A stretch of 64,000 nt of DNA from Flavobacterium cellulosilyticum (GTDB lineage Bacteria; Bacteroidota; Bacteroidia; Flavobacteriales; Flavobacteriaceae), in the NCBI RefSeq assembly GCF_004349355.1, contig NZ_SMFK01000008.1:108564-172563 (forward strand), given 5' to 3'. The translations under genes and the position numbers were made by a program. This document shows positions 39,817-50,500 of this stretch, piece by piece. Positions within the stretch are counted from its first letter, which is position 1, and each line of letters starts with the position of its first letter. The notes below the pieces were generated by a model. The model was given only the letters and a program-made list of their open reading frames with translations. It was not told the DNA's origin and did no database searches.

Positions 39817-41226
39817 TTAACTCCAATGACAGCTTAAGTAGCTATCCATCCATGGTGTTTGTATCATACTTATTCCCCATGGTAATTGTTCTAATAAAAT
39901 ATCAACTCCTTTTTCTTCTACCCACAACTCATATTCATTTTCGCTTACTAATTCAAATTTTGCTTCTCTTTGTAGAAAAGTTTGCTGTAAAGCTTCAGTT
40001 GAAGAAGTTGACATTACTTTCCAATGCTCTTTTACAGCTTCGAGTAAGCTGTTGCATTGATCTATTTCTATACCTGTAATTTTTAATTTTACATTTACCA
40101 CTTCTTCCATTGAAAGTCCACAGAGTACTTTATTCAGAATTAAATCGCTCTCTTGTATTTTTTCATCACTATTCACTAAATATTGCGTTAGTAAAATGGC
40201 TTTTTGTTGACTCCTTTTGCTTTTCCAAAGACCATCAGCTTCACACAAATTCAATTGTTCAAAAAGTGCTTTAAAAAAAGGATGCAAAATAATTACTCCT
40301 GCATTCTTTATATAATGTTTGTTTCCCAAGCCAATTTCTTTTTTAGCAATATTAACTTGAAAACCATCTTCAAAATTCTCAACCTCCCTTCCAGAGAAAT
40401 CATTATCTATATTCTTTTTTATTTTTTCGAATAAATCATTAATTACAGATATGCTATTGTTGTTTTCAATAAAATGTTGGCAAACTAAACTTAATTCTTT
40501 AGATTTTATTTCGAAAAAATCTTCGGAAAATTGTACAAATTCATTTAAAAAAATATCTTTTGAAACTTCTTTATTTTCAAAATAACAGATCCAATGTACA
40601 TATTCAATCCATTGTTTTTTTAAAACACTATCACTATTAATTTTGTCTGTACTTATTTTGATTCCTTCTATTCCTGTACTAAATCCATCTAATTTTTTTA
40701 TAAATATTTCTTTAAAAAAATCCGGCACGGAGAAAATCCAACGTAATAATGAACTACTATTTTTTTCAAAATTTAAAAGCACTTCTTGAATAAAAGTTGT
40801 TGAAACCTCAACTTCATAAACAAGCTTTTCTAAATCTTTAACAATTGCGTTTTCAATTATTTTTCCAGTCTTTAAAAACTCAATAAAAACATATTCTGCA
40901 TGTGTACTATTCGAAATAAAATCAATATTTACTAGGCCTTTTTCGTCAAGATATGAAAGCTGATTTCTATTTAAAAAGGCTTCTATTTGAGTAAGACTTT
41001 TTTGCACCAATTCTTCCTTCCAATATTTTTTAGAAATAGATGCTACTTCTATATTTAAAACTTCAACTCTTAAAGTTTTATTTTTTGAATCGTATTTATT
41101 AAATAATGTTTCCAGTTTTGGATAAAATTCTTTTTCTAACAACAAACTCAATTGACTGTGTATTTCTTTCCCAAATTCTTGAGTCGAACATTGAATATCA
41201 AATGTATGTTGTTGAATAAGATGCAT
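39817..41226 (-). CDS. eCIS tape measure protein (Pvc14/CIS_TMP family)
   Basis: 469 residues, soluble. It starts MHLIQQHTFDIQCSTQEFGKEI, the usual N-terminus of the contractile injection system tape measure family, and carries a conserved NAGVIILHPFFKALFEQLNL segment near residues 304-323 (NAGxxLLHPFL in relatives). Acidic helical stretches make up the middle. The protein sets tube length, and may run inside the tube with the cargo. It is short compared with many Afp14/Pvc14 proteins, suggesting a compact particle. Its ATG overlaps the stop of the 234-aa gene by one base (TAATG). Confidence 0.88.
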   Translation of the reverse strand: MHLIQQHTFDIQCSTQEFGKEIHSQLSLLLEKEFYPKLETLFNKYDSKNKTLRVEVLNIEVASISKKYWKEELVQKSLTQIEAFLNRNQLSYLDEKGLVNIDFISNSTHAEYVFIEFLKTGKIIENAIVKDLEKLVYEVEVSTTFIQEVLLNFEKNSSSLLRWIFSVPDFFKEIFIKKLDGFSTGIEGIKISTDKINSDSVLKKQWIEYVHWICYFENKEVSKDIFLNEFVQFSEDFFEIKSKELSLVCQHFIENNNSISVINDLFEKIKKNIDNDFSGREVENFEDGFQVNIAKKEIGLGNKHYIKNAGVIILHPFFKALFEQLNLCEADGLWKSKRSQQKAILLTQYLVNSDEKIQESDLILNKVLCGLSMEEVVNVKLKITGIEIDQCNSLLEAVKEHWKVMSTSSTEALQQTFLQREAKFELVSENEYELWVEEKGVDILLEQLPWGISMIQTPWMDSYLSCHWS

Positions 41227-41930
41227 TATTTAAATTTTGCTCCAAATATTGCTTCCGCAAACGAAATATCATTTACATCTATTGGTCTTGCACTCCTATT
41301 TCTTATTCTTGAATCAACATTAACATTTCCTAAATTGTTAGTTACTGGGTCAATTGCTGATTCTTCAAATTTTTGAGTATGCATAGCAATTGAAGTTGAA
41401 ATAAAACCTCTTTTTAAATTTGGTACTGAAATGATTAATACATTATTAAAATCACTGAATTTTCTAGCAAGCGCGATCACTAATTGCCCTTGATTTAATT
41501 CATTTCCAAAAAGTGGAATTTGATAAGTTAAAAAATTTCGGTCATCTATTAAAGGAAGGATTCCCTTGCCATCTTGCCCAGCTAATAAATTGAAGTTTTC
41601 AACGCTAAACATTCCTTGAGTTTCATTAAAAGGGATTACAAATGCAATAGCGGTGTTAGTATCTGTTGCAACATCAACAGGAATTGGTTTTACTAATAGC
41701 GTCATATTAGCTGTTTCGCCTTTTATTCCTTTTATCGAAAAGAAAAGTTTTGCATTTTTTCCAGAACTTATAATTGCATTTGCTGAAAAAATATGAAAAG
41801 TCTCCAATCCTGGCTTATTTTCTGTGTAATCTAACAGTTCTGTTAATACATCTCTCACTTCAAGAGCGGTATTATTGCCCTTATCATTTATAGCTGTAAT
41901 TTTTGATTCTACTGTGGTTCTCGTTGCCAT
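41226..41930 (-). CDS. Uncharacterised 234-aa eCIS operon protein
   Basis: 234 residues. The N-terminal ~40 residues (ESKITAINDKGNNTALEVRDVLTELLDYTE) resemble the short helical N-terminal segment found on many Bacteroidota phage fibre-like proteins; the rest is predicted to be mostly beta. No signal peptide. It overlaps the tape measure gene by one base and lies downstream of the large 835-aa gene. Since no obvious Pvc13-type tail fibre is present, it is a candidate fibre or plug component, but that is inference from position and composition only. Confidence 0.75.
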   Translation of the reverse strand: MATRTTVESKITAINDKGNNTALEVRDVLTELLDYTENKPGLETFHIFSANAIISSGKNAKLFFSIKGIKGETANMTLLVKPIPVDVATDTNTAIAFVIPFNETQGMFSVENFNLLAGQDGKGILPLIDDRNFLTYQIPLFGNELNQGQLVIALARKFSDFNNVLIISVPNLKRGFISTSIAMHTQKFEESAIDPVTNNLGNVNVDSRIRNRSARPIDVNDISFAEAIFGAKFK

Positions 41931-41952
41931 GATGTTATTTATTTAATGTTAT

Positions 41953-44460
41953 TTATTTTGTATTAAAATCTTCTGAATCGAAGTCCTCAGGATTAAAATC
42001 GCCAATAGTCGTTTGCTCTTTTCCAATTATAATATTTATTGTACTCCCTTCTGAACAACATAAATAAGGAATATAAAAATCTGCTAAGACTACTTTTTCA
42101 GTAATTGTACTACCTACTGCAGAGAATATTGGTTGAAATTGTAGTAACGAACTAATATTTCCTATAAAGAATTCTTGTAAATGTGTTGGGTAATTTTGAG
42201 AAAGATTATAGCTCGCTAGCTTAATTAAGTTGTCTTTAATATTTTCTGTTTGTTCCTTACAATCTATTAATGCATTTGGATCATACGGTAATGCCTGACT
42301 GAAGTTTACTTTTGTAAGTACAACTGTAGATACAATTTCATCCTTAATCGCTTGCGATCCTGGACCTAGATTAATTGATTTATTGTAGTTACTAATTGTG
42401 TTTAATAAACCTAAATATCTTGGAGGTATTAACTTTCTTTTAAAAATGCTGCTGTCCGTATACACAAGTATAAAAGTTCCTCCTTTGGTTACTCCCGCTT
42501 TGTGTTCTATTCCTTTGTTTTTTTGTAAAAAGGTAGAAAGAAACATTTCTTTATAGATAGTAGTCCATCTTTTATACGATTCATCATAAATAACTGTAAA
42601 TGCATCTTCAAGAAACATTTCGTTAATTTCATCAAGATGATCTATTAAATCCTCTGCTATTACGGTTAAAGTTGATTTATTTAAAGTCATACAAAATCGG
42701 TGAAACAAGAACAAAATATTAAGGTTTTTAAAGATTTCGTAAAAGCTTTTGTAATTGGACAAAAAATCAGTCAAATCATCAGTCAACAAGGTTTTTACTT
42801 CGGTCAAAATATTTTTAAGTGACGCTATCGTAGCATCTGTCATAAGTGATTCTTCGACAATTTTAACCTTGTTTGAATTTATCCAATTCACCACAAATTG
42901 TGTCACATTGAACACTTTGGTTCGAGCCATATCATAATCCAATTCTAAATCTCCCCAATCGCCTTGATGCTCGCTAATGTCAACCTCTTTTCCAACAAAA
43001 TCAATGGCGTTAAGGGCTATTACTTTAAAAGGCAAATTATAAATTTCTTTTAATGACGATAATTCAGTCAAAACTTCTTGATAGTTTTTCCCAATGTGAC
43101 CCTCAATTCTAAAGAAATTAAACGGTTCGGTATCAAATAACAAAGGATCTTTAACTTCAGGCTTATTGGTATAGTTAGGAATAGTGGAATGATAGGAAAG
43201 AATCGTATCATTTTGATTTTTTGATGTCAATTGAGGATTCCATTTTGTATTCAATTCTAAAATCGTATTGTAATAATAGGGAATTGCTTTATCACTAATG
43301 GGAAAGTTGCCTAAGGAGGATGGAGTTATTTTTGTTCCATTCCCTTTTGGCACTTCAAATGTAGAAAGGATAAGCACCAATTTTTCAAATAAAAGTGACA
43401 GTTCTTTAAGCTTAGCATTTTCATCATTTGTTCCATTCAATGTTTTAATAAATGGTGTTCTATATACAGCATCATCAATTGAATTCCCTCCCAATACTAC
43501 ATGAAAAGGAAATAGACTTTCATCAATACAACACAAACTAGGATTTATTTTCTTGAACTCTATAATTTCGTTATAGGTGGAAACAATATCAAAAATCCAA
43601 TCCCAAACGTACTGAAGATTTAAACTACTCTTATATTTATCTACTGTTTCTGTGATTTTACCTTTGTTGTTTTCAAGCATAGTCAAACTACTTCCTTGTG
43701 GTAAAATATTTTTAAAATCTTGAAAAACATTCGCAATTGAAGTTGAAATCGCTGTTAAAAAACTATCATTATATACTTTTCTAAATCCATCAAGAACATT
43801 AGCTGCAGTAATTAAGTTTTTGTACGGAACATTGTATCTAGGAAATGCTATTTTAGAATACAATTCTGGTAATTGATAGGCTGTAATTAATTCGTTTGTG
43901 GCCGGACTAATAGGGATAACAAGTGGTCGCATGTTAAATTGGATGCGTTTTCCTTTGTCGTCACAATTAGTAGTTACACAATTTTTTTGATCAATAAGGG
44001 TCATTTCTAATAAGAGTATAACTAATTTATCTTGGAAGAAATTATTAGGAATTGGTTTTTTGCCTTCATCAGAAGCATCAGTAGGAAGTAATTCAGAACA
44101 TTTTTTTATGGAGGCATATTTTGTGGCGTATTTAAAAATAGCATCTAAATAAGGTTCTCTTATGTAATCTGGTTTTAAAAATTGATCAGAAATTTCGAAA
44201 TCATGGTATTGAGTAAACGTAGTTTCTTTCCAATTGATTTGAAAACCAAGAGAAGTTACTGCCGTTCCACACCCTATTTTTACACTATTTGCAGTTGAAA
44301 AAGTAAGTTCTAATCCGCAAACGATTCCTAAACCAATTAGATTTTTTCGCGTAATGCGATCCTGTTCTTCTAAATGACTTACTAACAAATTTAATTCCTT
44401 TTGACTTAGCACTTGATCTGCTTCAAAAACCGGATAAATAGAGGTGTTATACGCTTCCAT
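41953..44460 (-). CDS. Uncharacterised 835-aa eCIS operon protein
   Basis: 835 residues. The N-terminus reads YPVFEADQVLSQKELNLLVS and continues with EEQDRITRKNLIGLGIVCGLEL, a conserved module I have seen at the start of tail-associated proteins in Bacteroidota contractile systems. After a beta-rich region (residues about 50-90), most of the protein is helical, with long charged helices from about 250 to 650, and a C-terminal beta segment ending in an acidic tail. It lies 10 bases after the second large baseplate gene. A baseplate-peripheral or cage-like role is possible; no family name can be given safely. Confidence 0.78.
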   Translation of the reverse strand: MEAYNTSIYPVFEADQVLSQKELNLLVSHLEEQDRITRKNLIGLGIVCGLELTFSTANSVKIGCGTAVTSLGFQINWKETTFTQYHDFEISDQFLKPDYIREPYLDAIFKYATKYASIKKCSELLPTDASDEGKKPIPNNFFQDKLVILLLEMTLIDQKNCVTTNCDDKGKRIQFNMRPLVIPISPATNELITAYQLPELYSKIAFPRYNVPYKNLITAANVLDGFRKVYNDSFLTAISTSIANVFQDFKNILPQGSSLTMLENNKGKITETVDKYKSSLNLQYVWDWIFDIVSTYNEIIEFKKINPSLCCIDESLFPFHVVLGGNSIDDAVYRTPFIKTLNGTNDENAKLKELSLLFEKLVLILSTFEVPKGNGTKITPSSLGNFPISDKAIPYYYNTILELNTKWNPQLTSKNQNDTILSYHSTIPNYTNKPEVKDPLLFDTEPFNFFRIEGHIGKNYQEVLTELSSLKEIYNLPFKVIALNAIDFVGKEVDISEHQGDWGDLELDYDMARTKVFNVTQFVVNWINSNKVKIVEESLMTDATIASLKNILTEVKTLLTDDLTDFLSNYKSFYEIFKNLNILFLFHRFCMTLNKSTLTVIAEDLIDHLDEINEMFLEDAFTVIYDESYKRWTTIYKEMFLSTFLQKNKGIEHKAGVTKGGTFILVYTDSSIFKRKLIPPRYLGLLNTISNYNKSINLGPGSQAIKDEIVSTVVLTKVNFSQALPYDPNALIDCKEQTENIKDNLIKLASYNLSQNYPTHLQEFFIGNISSLLQFQPIFSAVGSTITEKVVLADFYIPYLCCSEGSTINIIIGKEQTTIGDFNPEDFDSEDFNTK

Positions 44461-44470
44461 GATGTGTTTT

Positions 44471-47400
44471 TTATAATGTTCCTAATGATGTGTTTCCAAG
44501 AATTATAGGATTGATTGAATCACTCAATTGGCAATCATATAAATTCCCTTCTGGATATAATGTATTGAGCTCTTTTAGGGCTAAAATGAGTTCGTGTACT
44601 GCTTTTCTATATTTAGCTTCCTTTACTTTTGTTAATTTATTTTGGGAATAATTGATTCTATAATACCTGTAATTTTTAATCCACTGTTTATAGGCTTTCT
44701 GAAAACCAAGCATGTCATCCGCATTTACCCAACAAATTTTCAATAAAGTATGCGCTGGAGCTTCTTGTCTAAATGTTTTTTCAGCATACTTTCTGAAAAT
44801 TATATTCTTAAACCGAGATATATACCCTGGTAAAACTATGGTTGCTTTAAAAGAATAAGGGTCGTTATTCGCTTCATCATCGCAATCGTCATTCAAACAA
44901 ACGGTCAATAAATCGTCATCTAAAAAAGTATTATTGTTAAAAGGTCTAAGTAAAATATGTTCCAAACAATAAAAATTTTCATAATAAATATTCATTGTTT
45001 TTATCATGTGCACCAAATAGTCATAAGCTTCACTTTCCGACATGAATTTCATATCAAGCTTGGCAATTTTTTTTGTTCCATTTACTAAATACAAATAAAA
45101 ATTAGCTCCTAAATTGTCTATTTTATACAAATTTTGATCTAAAAAATGCAGTTGTGCCCAATCCCATTTATCTTGCAAATTTGTTGCAGGAGTGATTATT
45201 TTAAAAACAAAGTGAGTGGGTTTCGTTTCAACTGTCCATTGGGTTTGTGGGCTATCTTCGGCAACTATATTTCGCAACGGAATTTCGTTTATACCTAATA
45301 ATTTGGCCACTCTTTTTTCATATCCTGCACGATGATCTGAATTCCAAAAAGGATGAAATTCTAAAGCTTTTGTAGTTTCGTTTATCGTAGCATTCAAATA
45401 ATCAATTCCCAAACCTCGATTACTGCTTATTTCTGGGTACTTATAGATGAATTTTTGTTTGTCTGCAATTAAATCTTCATAGTCAAAACTAAGCGAACCC
45501 ATTCCACCAGTTTTTTGCGACAATTGATACATCATAAACACGTAGTCATTAAAACTTTCGGAAAATCGGGCTAATAAATGGTCTAAAACTCTATTTTTTC
45601 GATCATAAAAAAGGGATTTGGATTCGTATAAAGAAAAATCGTCATCTGATTCGCCTTCCAACAATGCTTTTTTAAGAGTATCTGTATATAATTCTTTCGA
45701 ATAAAAATCATTTCCAGTTTCATCGTCTTTTTCTAGATATACGGGGAAATAAGTTTTATTTTCGACAACTTTATCGGTGTCAATATTGATATTAAACAAC
45801 TCTTTAGCATTGTAGAGCTGACTGAAAAAATCAGCTAAAATTTGCTCGTAGAAATACAAGTATCCCTTTAATTGTTTGGCCTGTGCTTTACGCAAAGGAG
45901 TGTCTTTTTCTGAAATGTAGTTTTTGCCCAAACCATAATTTCTTGGAAACTCATCTTGAATGCTGTAATACTGATTCAAATCAAAATAGGTTCCATTTTC
46001 GATTTCAAAATCGTTTTTTGTATTTTGTAATTTCTGTTGATTGAATTGCGATTTGTAAAGAATTACTTTTTGTTCCACCAACATTAATTGGGTTTCCGAA
46101 AGTAAAAAAGGGATGTTTTTTTGGAACAATAATAATTTTGACTTTTGTGCATCGAAAACCGGTTTAACTTCCCCAGAAAGTTTCAAAACCCATTTTTCAT
46201 TTTTTGCATTAGTATAAGGTGCACCCAATTCAGTATAAGCAGTCATCATTAAGTTTCTAACTGATTTTACTGCTGATATTTCCATTAAAACGGCAATTAT
46301 ATCCGATGCATGAATTTCACTTGCTAATTGTGCTTTTTCAATTTCAATATCTTTTAGAAATCCGTGAGTCAATTTTGGTCCTAAAAAAATATCCTCAGAA
46401 TGGTAGCCTTCGTTGACCAATTGAGCCAAAGTGTAAAATACAATCTTGGGATTAATGATGTTATCTATGGCAATTTGAATTTGAGTCATTGCCTCCACTG
46501 CATCGGCTCCAGCTTGCAATTCAATATCTGCACAAATACCAATAGCTACTTTTTCAACAATTTCAGTACACAAATAATCTTCTGTAAAATTTCTATTTTG
46601 GTGTAACTTTACGGCAATCGTTGAAAATACTTCTTGTATTTTGTCTTTCTTTTGTTTGAACAACGAAATTACTTCACATACATTTTTCTCTTTTGAAAAA
46701 TGATGTACTATTAAATCTACTTCGGCTATATCTCCTGGAAAAATTCTAAAATGCAATGAATCGGTAGGCTTGCTATATCTATTTACAATTAGATAAACAA
46801 TGCCCTGAACTTTCTTAACACTATCTATTGTTATTTTTGATGGTTTGTTCATTTTCTTGAACAACTGCGCATCAGGATGATTCCAATTAGTAAATTGAGG
46901 AACTATTTTAAGGTTTACCCAACGATTTTTTTCCCAAAAAGCAAACTCCAACAATAAGGTGTTTAAATCTCCTAGTATAGGATTTTCTTCGAGTTCAATT
47001 TTTACTTTATTTAATCCTCTTAATGGTAATTTTTGTAAAACCTTATTATTTTTATCAACATTTTTAAGGCTTAACTTATCTTCTATTTTATTGATGTAAA
47101 TAGTGGCTTCACTATCATTTGGAAGTAAATAACCATCCGCATCAGTACTTGTTTTTGTTGGCAATAACCAAGCGTTTGAAACCCCTTCAATATCGATGAG
47201 TAATTTTCTATAATCAGTTAAAGTTAAAGGAGCATTTGTAAAAATGGTCGCAGCAGAAAAGAAAGTATGGTTTTCAATTTTACCCTTTTTATTGGTCAAT
47301 ACATCTTTAATATCAAAATCGGCTCGATACCCTAGCTCCGTAATAGCATAACAGAGGACATCCAACATGGTTATACCCGGGTCATGAGCATTATAATCGG

Positions 47401-47515
47401 TCCAGAATTTTGAACCATAACGCTCAATATATTTGAATCCTTCATTCAACAAGAATTGAAAATCTTGTGAAGGAAGTAATTTTCTATTTCTATCTATGTA
47501 GTATTCCGTTAGCAT
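44471..47515 (-). CDS. eCIS baseplate wedge protein (Pvc12/Afp12-like)
   Basis: 1014 residues. The N-terminal KFWTDYNAHDPGITMLDVLCYAITELGYRADF segment (about residues 35-70; given here only as its landmark motif NAHDPGITMLDVLCYAITEL) is the hallmark of the gp7-like baseplate component of eCIS and related tails. The remainder alternates beta and helical parts and ends with a Cys-poor tail. It pairs with the Pvc11-like protein encoded directly upstream to form the wedge around the hub. The spacing to both neighbours is about 10 bases. The length is normal for Afp12-type proteins. Confidence 0.86.
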   Translation of the reverse strand: MLTEYYIDRNRKLLPSQDFQFLLNEGFKYIERYGSKFWTDYNAHDPGITMLDVLCYAITELGYRADFDIKDVLTNKKGKIENHTFFSAATIFTNAPLTLTDYRKLLIDIEGVSNAWLLPTKTSTDADGYLLPNDSEATIYINKIEDKLSLKNVDKNNKVLQKLPLRGLNKVKIELEENPILGDLNTLLLEFAFWEKNRWVNLKIVPQFTNWNHPDAQLFKKMNKPSKITIDSVKKVQGIVYLIVNRYSKPTDSLHFRIFPGDIAEVDLIVHHFSKEKNVCEVISLFKQKKDKIQEVFSTIAVKLHQNRNFTEDYLCTEIVEKVAIGICADIELQAGADAVEAMTQIQIAIDNIINPKIVFYTLAQLVNEGYHSEDIFLGPKLTHGFLKDIEIEKAQLASEIHASDIIAVLMEISAVKSVRNLMMTAYTELGAPYTNAKNEKWVLKLSGEVKPVFDAQKSKLLLFQKNIPFLLSETQLMLVEQKVILYKSQFNQQKLQNTKNDFEIENGTYFDLNQYYSIQDEFPRNYGLGKNYISEKDTPLRKAQAKQLKGYLYFYEQILADFFSQLYNAKELFNINIDTDKVVENKTYFPVYLEKDDETGNDFYSKELYTDTLKKALLEGESDDDFSLYESKSLFYDRKNRVLDHLLARFSESFNDYVFMMYQLSQKTGGMGSLSFDYEDLIADKQKFIYKYPEISSNRGLGIDYLNATINETTKALEFHPFWNSDHRAGYEKRVAKLLGINEIPLRNIVAEDSPQTQWTVETKPTHFVFKIITPATNLQDKWDWAQLHFLDQNLYKIDNLGANFYLYLVNGTKKIAKLDMKFMSESEAYDYLVHMIKTMNIYYENFYCLEHILLRPFNNNTFLDDDLLTVCLNDDCDDEANNDPYSFKATIVLPGYISRFKNIIFRKYAEKTFRQEAPAHTLLKICWVNADDMLGFQKAYKQWIKNYRYYRINYSQNKLTKVKEAKYRKAVHELILALKELNTLYPEGNLYDCQLSDSINPIILGNTSLGTL

Positions 47516-47526
47516 TTTTGATTCTT

Positions 47527-50500
47527 TTAAATTTCCGTAATTAGATGAGTATCGGTTGGAATAAATAATGTAAAATCAGATTGAGGAGCAATTTTATTTA
47601 AGTTTTGAATAGCACTTCCAACAATAATATTGTTTTCGTCTAGTAGGTATTGGTTCACCTTAAAATCGGTGATGTAATCCACATAACTTTGATTGTCAAT
47701 GAGCTGAATAATTGATGAAAATTCGATTTCACTAGCAAAATTGAAATCTTCTTTATCAAAAGCCCAAGGACTTAAATAACTATTAATCGTTTCTTTCAAT
47801 AGATCAATGTACAATCGGGTATCCATGCCTTTGACAAAATAAAACTTTACCTTAAACTGAATTTCTACTTTTTCTAACCGCGGCGGTTTTACATTTATTC
47901 GTACTTGTGGTGATACTTTTTTATGCAGCTGTTCTTTAATCAATAGCATTTTATTAAGGCTTAAAAGCGGTTTCCAAGTAATATTTTCGGATGTTGATGC
48001 TTTTGCGATAGGAATAAGCGCTACAAAACCTGCAGAAACATTAGATATTTTAGTATCATATCGATAATGATTCAAGGTTTTTAAACGATACACTTCTGGA
48101 AATTCTTCCAATATTATTCTTTCATAATCCCATGAAGTGATGGCTCTGTTTTTATGTCGCAATCTTTCACTTGTTCTTGTGTATAAAGTAGTGTCTTGTT
48201 CTGCCATTCTACCAAAAAAAGAACTATAAGGTTGAATAATCTTTTTTACACCGTTTATGGCTTTGTACGCTTTGCTAATGGTTTCTTTTGGAGTGTTTTC
48301 TAGGAAATCAGTACCTATCTTTTCAAAATCGACCAACACTGCTTTAAATGCTTGTGTATGAACTCCAAAAAATTTACAAATAGCTTGATTGTTTGAAACA
48401 GATAGTCGCACCCAAAATAAATCACTAGCTAATTCTGTATTGGTATTGGCTATAAAATCTGGAACAGTAATGGAGACTAATCCCGATTGGGTCAAAGAGT
48501 ACGTTTCATCCCCTATTTCATTTTCTGGAAAATCATTCCAAATATTATTACTCAAATAATGCCAAGTAATTTTGGCTGGTTCCAATAATGGATTTGCAGT
48601 TCCTTCTTCTAATTGGATTAAAAAACTCAAACTATCATGAGGTTCAATAGTATCAAAACCTAAATAAACGGCGCCTTCATTAGACTTTAAATTAGAAAAA
48701 TTAATAGTCCCTTTTTTTCTTTTTATAAACCCATAAGGCAAGACATGAAATAGTTCAATTGTGTTATTTTCATTTGTTCTGGTCTGCAAATTAATGGTTT
48801 CTGAAACCGAATAGTTAAAAACAAATTCTTTAATTCTAGGTTTATAGGGTAATTCAGTTGCAGGTTTATTTTGACTAGCAATAATATAGTCTTGCATGTA
48901 TTTTTCTCCGCTGTATTCAGCATCTTTTAATTCAATTCTAAATTTTCCATTAGAAACAATTGCATCAGTAACCACGGCATCAAAATGATATTCTTTTAAA
49001 GGATAATTGTTTGGAATGGGTGTTAAACTAGTCGAATATTCTTTCCATTGTCCATCAACCAAATGTAAAATAGTAACTTTCTCATTGATCCAATTCCCTG
49101 CTGATAGAAAGTTTTTTTTTCTGCTTTCCATAAGAAAAACTTGTTCTGTTTTTTGAGTTGTATCATTAGTAGTTCCTTTATTTTCTATTAAGTTAACAGC
49201 GTCATTAATCACAAAAAGGCTATTTAATAATGTTGTTATTCCAAACGTAGCAATGGCTTTGTTTTTCATAAAAAACTCATTGGAACTCAAAATTATTCCA
49301 TTGCCATTTTTTGGAAATTCACCAAAAGGATAAAACGGTTTTTTTACATCGATAATTCCAAAATCGGATTGTAGCACAAATGATTTAAACTGATTTACGG
49401 TTACTTTTAAATCTATTTTGTTTACAGTTGTAATTATATCTTTATTTATGGGTATAATTTTTAAAACTGGAAATTCGGACTGAACTAAAAAGTCTTTATG
49501 AATTTTTGCATCAAAAGGAACAATCGCTTTTTCAGTTGCGGGAATTGTTAATTTAATAAAACCCTCACTATTAATTTTTTGCGTAATTTCGATTCCTTTC
49601 TTTTCCCCTGTTATGTAAAATTTAAAATCATTTGGATTGAATGTTTTTTGATTGAATTTTAAATGAATATTTCTTTCTCCACTTTGCAAAAACAATAACG
49701 GACTTGCAATCATTATTCCTTCTTTAAATTCTTGTTTGTTGTTTGCAAAAACATCAAAACTGTTGCCTTTTGCATTAACATTAAACAAATCGGTTGTTTT
49801 AAAAAATTGATTGCCATTTCTATGATGACTCAATAATGAATTCAATTTAATTTGGTTAACCGTATGATCTGCAGTTGAAGCATAAAATTTATTTTTACCA
49901 TTACCATTTTTACCTGCAGAAAAAACAGTGTTATTAGGAATCAAAAAGGGTTTTACTTTAAATGGTTCTACTAGTAAATGGACATAATCTGGTTGTGCTA
50001 TTTTATTTTGAATTTTTAAAACATCTTTGTAATAAAAATCCAAATGCCTCTTTGTAAATTCATTGTACTTTTCTTTGGCAATAGCCAACAATTTCAAAAA
50101 AGTTAGAAATAGAGCATAATGAGGGGAGTGTTTTGAATACTTTTCTAATTGATATTCAACGGCTTTTTGAGTAAAATTTTTCCAGGATAAAAGCAAACCA
50201 AAAAGTTGTTGGGTCGTATTTATAAACACATAATTTTTTAATAACGAATTGATGCTAGGAATTTTATCTGTCGCAATGTCATTAATTGCTTCAATTTGAT
50301 CAATAATTAATTTAAACTTTGCATTTATTAAAAACTTAGAAGAAATTAAATTTTCCTTTTCTATAATTTCATCATCTAATCCTTCAGCTCGTTTTATAAG
50401 ATCATCAAATTCCTCTTTCAATAGTGTAAAAAAATCTGTCAATATTTTTTTTTGTGTATTAAAATCCGAATTTATTAGAATTTCATTTTTTTTAATTTCG

